Positions 12,864-16,501 of a DNA stretch of 16,501 nt are shown here, one piece after another. The notes beneath the pieces are model-generated. The model ran no database searches. It was given only the letters and a program-made list of their open reading frames with translations, and was not told the origin of the DNA. This DNA comes from Chloroflexota bacterium (GTDB lineage: Bacteria > Chloroflexota > Limnocylindria > Limnocylindrales > CSP1-4). A program made the position numbers and the translations under genes. Where the stretch lies: assembly GCA_021812735.1 (NCBI GenBank), contig JAKAMV010000118.1, forward strand, positions 1 through 16,501. Direction: 5' to 3'. The stretch's first letter is position 1, and the number at the start of each line of letters is the position of its first letter.

Positions 12864-15662
12864 ATGATCCTCGAGCACCAGACCACATCCCGGCGGCGGC
12901 ACGGCGGGCGTCGACATCGGCCCGCGCACTGGCTCGCCAGCGGCACCGTCGCGCTCGCGCTGCTACTGGGTCTCGGCGGCGCGACCAGCGCCGCGGGCGT
13001 GAGCGGCGGGTTCGGCAGCGCGACCGTGGGACCCCAGACCGGCAGCACGGTCCTGCTGCCGACGGACCAGCAGATCGCGCCCGTCGGTACCCGGTACGTG
13101 GTGGGGGCGGCCACCGACAGCCGGCTGCTTTCGAGCACCGTCAGCCCGGACGGCACCAGGCTCGCCGCGCTGAGCTGGCACGAGTTCACCGGCTTCCTCT
13201 CGATCATCGACCTCTCCAGCGGCACGGTGATCCAGACCGTCGGCAACGGCAAGCCGTACCTGTCCGCGGACGAGAGCGTGGGCGCGGACGGTCCGCTCTA
13301 CTCCCCCGACGGCACCAGCCTGTGGGTCCCCACCGCGACGGCCGTGGTGCGGTTCACCGTGAACGCCTCCACCGGCATGGTCTCGGACCCGGTGACCATC
13401 AGCCTCCCCACCACCGGGCCGGGCGGCGCCGCCCTGCCCTCGGGGATGGCCCTGTCGGCGGATGGCGCCAGCCTCTACGTCGCGCTCAACGGCTCCAACA
13501 CCCTCGGCGTGATCGACACCGCCACGAACACGCTGGTGGACCAGATCGCGGTGGGCAATGCCCCCCGGCAGGTGGTCCTCGTGGGCACCACCGCCTACGT
13601 CTCCAACGAGGGCGGCACACCCTGCGGGCAGCCGTCCTACTGCTACACGTATGAGAACCTCTCCGACAACACGCCGATCATCGCGGACCCGACTACCGGA
13701 GCGGCCACCACCGGCACGGTGTCGGTGGTCGACCTCACCAGGGGGTCGGAGACCAGGGAGATCAGCGTGGGGTTGGAGCCGAGCGCCCTGTACCTGGCCG
13801 CGGACGGCACCCTCATGGTGGCCAACTCGAACTCCGACAGCGTGTCGCTCATCGACACCGCCACCAACACGGTCGTGCAGACCGTCAACACCAACCCGGT
13901 CCCCGGCACTACCGTCGGCAGCGACCCGAATGCGATCCTGATGCCGGACGCCACGCACCTGCTCGTCAGCATCGGGCGGGACAACGCCCTCGCGGTCTAC
14001 GGGTACAGCGGGCCGACCGCGCCGGTGACCTACCTCGGCCTGCTGCCCACCGACTGGTACCCGGTCGCCCTGGCCACCGACGCGACCGCGGGCCAGATCG
14101 TGGTGACGAACGACAAGGGGATCGGCGCCCGGGGGACCCAGAGCACCATCAGCAAGGGCCCCGACACCACGCCCGCCACCGGCTACAACACGTATGACGA
14201 CACCGGCTCGCTCACCGAGTTCGCCTGGTCGGACGCCCTGGCGGGCCTGGGCGCCTACACCCACGACGTGTCGCTCGACAACGGCTGGGAGAACCTCGGA
14301 CCGACCACCGCGGTCAGGCACAGCACGGTCGCCCCGGTGCCCGTGCCCGCCGTGCTGGGGCAACCCTCGGTGATCCAGCACGTGTTCCTGATCGACCGCG
14401 AGAACCGCACCTACGACCAGGTCTTCGGCGACACCGGCAGCAAGGGCAACGGCGACCCGAGCCTGGCGCAGTTCGGCGCCACGGTCACGCCCAACGCGCA
14501 TACCCTGGCGGCCCGGTTCGGGCTCTTCGACAACTTCTACGATCCGTCGACGCTTTCCGCGGACGGCCACAACTGGCTGCTGCAGGCGAACGCCAACGAC
14601 TATCTCGAGAAGGAGTTCGGCGCCTTCTGGCGCAGCTACCCGGCCCTCGGCGCCGACGCCCTCGCCTACCAGTCCGACGGCTTCCTCTGGAACGCCGCCG
14701 AGGCGGCCGGCAAGACGGTGCAGGATTTCGGCGAGTACGCGAACTTCCAGAACCTGCCGCTGACCGGCTACCCCACCTGGAGCCAGTGGTACCGGGACGC
14801 CCAGATCCTCGAGCACAAGGCGAGCGGTCCGCTCCCCATCCCCGAGGCCAAGTACACCAGCTGGTCGGATCTGCTCTCGGTCAACGCGATCGTGGATCCG
14901 CTGTTCCCCACCTTCGATCTCGACATCCCCGACCAGTACCGCGTCGACGTCTGGCAGCAGGCCTTCGCCCAGAGCGAGAAGACCGGCCAGCTCGCCAACC
15001 TCACCCTCATCGCCCTGCCCGACGACCACACCGCGGGCCTGAGTGCGGGTGACCCGTACCCGGTGGCCGAGGTCGCCGACAACGATCTCGCCCTCGGGCG
15101 CATCGTCGACACCATCTCGCACAGCCAGTTCTGGAAGTCCAGCGCCATCTTCGTGGTGGAGGACGACAGCCAGAACGGGGTGGACCACGTCGATGGCCAC
15201 CGGGCCCCGGCGCTGGTCATCAGCCCCTGGGCCAAGGAGGGGGCGGTCAACGACACCTACGCCACCCAGCTCAACCTGGTGAAGACGATCGAGCAGATCC
15301 TGGGCGTGCGGCCCATGAACCAGATGGACCGCGCCGCCGAGCCCATGTTCAACGCCTTCACCACCAGGCCCGACTTCCGGCCCTACACCGCGGTTCCCAA
15401 CAAGGTCCCCCTCACGCTCGGGATCGCGAGCAGTGCGGCGCAGGTCCCGGCCTCCCTGCGACCCCTCTACCAGGCGTGGCAGGCCTGGAGCACCGAACAG
15501 CACTTCGGCGGCGCCACGCCGGCGCCCGACATGGCCAACCCGGCCCAGCTCAACCGCCTCGACTGGTACACCAGCCACGGATGGACCGTGCCGTACCCGG
15601 GGGATGCGACCATCCTGGCGCCGAGCCAGGTGCCCGGCGGAAGCGCGGGCGGGGATCACTAG
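12864..15662 (+). CDS. Secreted YVTN beta-propeller / phosphoesterase fusion protein
   Basis: 932-aa exported protein. Residues 1-45 form a signal peptide: an Arg/His-rich start, the hydrophobic TVALALLLGLGGATSA and a likely cut after TSA. Residues about 75-470 are a propeller with YVTN-type repeats such as TVSPDGTRLAAL, LGVIDTATNTLVDQIAVG and VSLIDTATNTVVQTV. Residues about 503-835 are a phosphoesterase domain (PF04185-like): HVFLIDRENRTYDQVFGD (E513, N514), LPDDHTAG (D720, D721, H722), FVVEDDSQNGVDHVDGHR (E766-D768, H775, H779) and ALVISPWAKEG. The metal ligands of the alkaline-phosphatase/phospholipase C-like fold appear intact. The likely role is extracellular phosphate ester or phospholipid hydrolysis; the substrate is unknown. 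The ATG follows GAGGAGGA. Confidence 0.92.
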   Translation: MILEHQTTSRRRHGGRRHRPAHWLASGTVALALLLGLGGATSAAGVSGGFGSATVGPQTGSTVLLPTDQQIAPVGTRYVVGAATDSRLLSSTVSPDGTRLAALSWHEFTGFLSIIDLSSGTVIQTVGNGKPYLSADESVGADGPLYSPDGTSLWVPTATAVVRFTVNASTGMVSDPVTISLPTTGPGGAALPSGMALSADGASLYVALNGSNTLGVIDTATNTLVDQIAVGNAPRQVVLVGTTAYVSNEGGTPCGQPSYCYTYENLSDNTPIIADPTTGAATTGTVSVVDLTRGSETREISVGLEPSALYLAADGTLMVANSNSDSVSLIDTATNTVVQTVNTNPVPGTTVGSDPNAILMPDATHLLVSIGRDNALAVYGYSGPTAPVTYLGLLPTDWYPVALATDATAGQIVVTNDKGIGARGTQSTISKGPDTTPATGYNTYDDTGSLTEFAWSDALAGLGAYTHDVSLDNGWENLGPTTAVRHSTVAPVPVPAVLGQPSVIQHVFLIDRENRTYDQVFGDTGSKGNGDPSLAQFGATVTPNAHTLAARFGLFDNFYDPSTLSADGHNWLLQANANDYLEKEFGAFWRSYPALGADALAYQSDGFLWNAAEAAGKTVQDFGEYANFQNLPLTGYPTWSQWYRDAQILEHKASGPLPIPEAKYTSWSDLLSVNAIVDPLFPTFDLDIPDQYRVDVWQQAFAQSEKTGQLANLTLIALPDDHTAGLSAGDPYPVAEVADNDLALGRIVDTISHSQFWKSSAIFVVEDDSQNGVDHVDGHRAPALVISPWAKEGAVNDTYATQLNLVKTIEQILGVRPMNQMDRAAEPMFNAFTTRPDFRPYTAVPNKVPLTLGIASSAAQVPASLRPLYQAWQAWSTEQHFGGATPAPDMANPAQLNRLDWYTSHGWTVPYPGDATILAPSQVPGGSAGGDH

Positions 15663-15676
15663 ACCGACCGGACGCA

Positions 15677-15708
15677 GGAGCGGAGCCGGGCGGGGGAGGC
15701 TCCGCTCC
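15677..15708 (+). terminator. Terminator-like hairpin after the phosphoesterase gene
   Basis: Perfect 11-bp stem GGAGCGGAGCC (15677-15687) with GGCTCCGCTCC (15698-15708) around a 10-nt loop, 14 nt after the stop codon. It has no T-tract, but its position and strength support transcription termination. Confidence 0.7.
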
Positions 15709-15828
15709 CGCGCTATGTGATGGCTCGCGGCGGCGACGTGCGCGACGCGAGCGGGAGGTGCATGCGGGAATGGTCGAGCGCGGGGTGGTCGGCAGGCCGC
15801 GTGCTCGGCCCCCGTTGGAGCATCTGAG

Positions 15829-16422
15829 ATGGCACACGCCGCCGTTAGCCCGCTGACTGCGCTGGGGCTCGGCGCCCTGCGGGTGCTCTCCCGCCGCGCT
15901 CGTGACTGGGACGGCGTGGAGCTTGCAGACGCGCTCGACGTCCGCGCGGATCGACTGGCCGAGGTCCTCGGCCGGCTCGCGGCGGCGGGGTGGGTCCACC
16001 TCACGCGCCGCGCGGGGCGTCTGACCTACCGCTATAGCGATGCGAGCCCGATCCCCACGCTCGGCGAGGTGATCGCCGCGATCGACGGCGCCGGCGCGGC
16101 GGACGACTGCGCGCTGGGCCTGGGTCGCTGCGGCGGGCTGACCGGCGGTCCCACCTGTCGTGCGCACCACGGATGGCTGCGCCAGCTCAACGGCAGCGCC
16201 CTCCTCGCCCTCTCGCTGGTCGCGCCGCAGGCGACGCCGGCGCGATGGCCGGATCCCTGGCCCGGCGGAGCCGAGCCCGACGAGGATCGGGCGATCCCGG
16301 CAGGGATCGACCCGGTTGCCGCAGACCCCGCGATGGCGGCAGCGAGGACGGACGCGCCGGTGGCTGCCGTCGGCATCCGTGACCCCGGGCACCGGGGTGA
16401 GGCTGGGGAGACCGACCCATGA
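15829..16422 (+). CDS. Rrf2-family transcriptional regulator with Fe-S cysteines
   Basis: 197-aa DNA-binding protein of the IscR/NsrR type. A winged helix-turn-helix occupies about 11-72 (ALRVLSRRARDW, VELADALDVRADRLAEVLGRLAAAGWV, then the wing RAGRLTYRYS). It continues with PTLGEVIAAIDG and the ligand loop CALGLGRCGGLTGGPTCRAHHGW, giving C94, C101 and C110 with H113/H114. In E. coli IscR the ligands are C92, C98, C104 and H107; the last Cys-to-His spacing (3) is kept, so an Fe-S cluster sensor of redox, NO or iron status is likely. After about residue 135 there is an unusual low-complexity Ala/Pro/Asp-rich tail of about 60 residues. GGAG (15817-15820) precedes the ATG. The stop overlaps the next start as ATGA, so the pair is translationally coupled. 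Confidence 0.8.
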   Translation: MAHAAVSPLTALGLGALRVLSRRARDWDGVELADALDVRADRLAEVLGRLAAAGWVHLTRRAGRLTYRYSDASPIPTLGEVIAAIDGAGAADDCALGLGRCGGLTGGPTCRAHHGWLRQLNGSALLALSLVAPQATPARWPDPWPGGAEPDEDRAIPAGIDPVAADPAMAAARTDAPVAAVGIRDPGHRGEAGETDP

Positions 16423-16501
16423 TCAGCCGGCGGGCCCTGCTGCGGGGTGCGCTCGCCGCGGGCGCCGCCGCGGCCCTCGACGCCTGCGCCGGGGCGTCCC
16501 C
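16419..16501 (+). CDS. Truncated start of an exported Tat/lipoprotein-type protein
   Basis: ATG 16419 overlaps the TGA of the Rrf2 gene, with GGGGAG about 8 nt upstream. The 27 visible residues begin MISRRALLRGALAAG and run through an Ala-rich core to LDAC. SRRALLRG is twin-arginine-like and LDAC resembles a lipobox, though Asp at that place is unusual, so a Tat-exported, possibly lipid-anchored protein is likely. The gene runs off the window and its function cannot be seen. Coupling to the Fe-S regulator suggests a redox or metal-related role, by inference only. Confidence 0.6.
   Translation, partial: MISRRALLRGALAAGAAAALDACAGAS

Noticed and set aside
12963..16004. Very long open frame (about 1013 codons) on the minus strand
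   Set aside because: It is antisense to the propeller/phosphoesterase gene, whose domains and ribosome binding site are clear. Long antisense frames are expected in GC-rich codons.
1..16501. CRISPR arrays, tRNA and rRNA genes
   Set aside because: No regularly spaced direct repeats and no tRNA T-loop (GTTCGANTC) or rRNA-like segments were found by eye.

Overview
The window is GC-rich DNA. Its convincing genes prefer G or C at the third codon position, and most have GGAGG-like ribosome binding sites. The gene set includes two methylglyoxal synthases, a YVTN-propeller/phosphoesterase fusion, a thioredoxin-type arsenate reductase, an Rrf2 regulator and Tat-type signal sequences. This fits a high-GC, Gram-positive-like or Chloroflexota (Thermomicrobia-like) bacterium. 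That placement is inference from gene content and composition; no rRNA or other phylogenetic marker is present.

Layout. Positions 1-1545 hold an IS110-family element with a full DEDD transposase and a structured upstream non-coding end that could encode a bridge RNA. Next come a 59-aa cysteine protein, a Tat-exported polysaccharide deacetylase, tandem hairpins and a methylglyoxal synthase (MGS-1). A convergent arsenate reductase follows, read from a promoter with MerR-type geometry (19-bp spacer over a dyad). After it is a PD-(D/E)XK-type nuclease-like protein. From about 4770 to 7080 the DNA is a graveyard: a C-terminal relic of a restriction/methylation protein, a possible VOC fragment, a possible helicase scrap, and the 3' end of a group II intron with a 34-nt domain V, joined to a frameshifted IS256-type transposase fragment. 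One intact small gene, a 55-aa lysine-rich protein starting at GTG, sits inside this region.

From 7085 there is a small two-helix membrane protein, a long stretch with no recognisable gene, a cold-shock protein followed closely by an exonuclease III-like phosphohydrolase, and another gene-poor stretch. Then come a cyclic-nucleotide-binding-domain protein without a DNA-binding domain (followed by two tandem perfect hairpins), two small divergent zinc-finger-like proteins, a 31-aa lysine-rich protein and a second, divergent methylglyoxal synthase (MGS-2). The right end carries a secreted 932-aa propeller/phosphoesterase, a strong hairpin, and an Rrf2-type Fe-S regulator overlapping by ATGA a truncated Tat/lipoprotein gene that runs off the window.

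The genes do not form one pathway. The region looks like accessory chromosome made of short stress-related units separated by mobile-element debris. The observations most worth following are the putative IS110 bridge RNA, the intron/IS256 chimera, the MerR-like arsC promoter without a local regulator, the two methylglyoxal synthases, and several small proteins that ordinary gene calling would miss.
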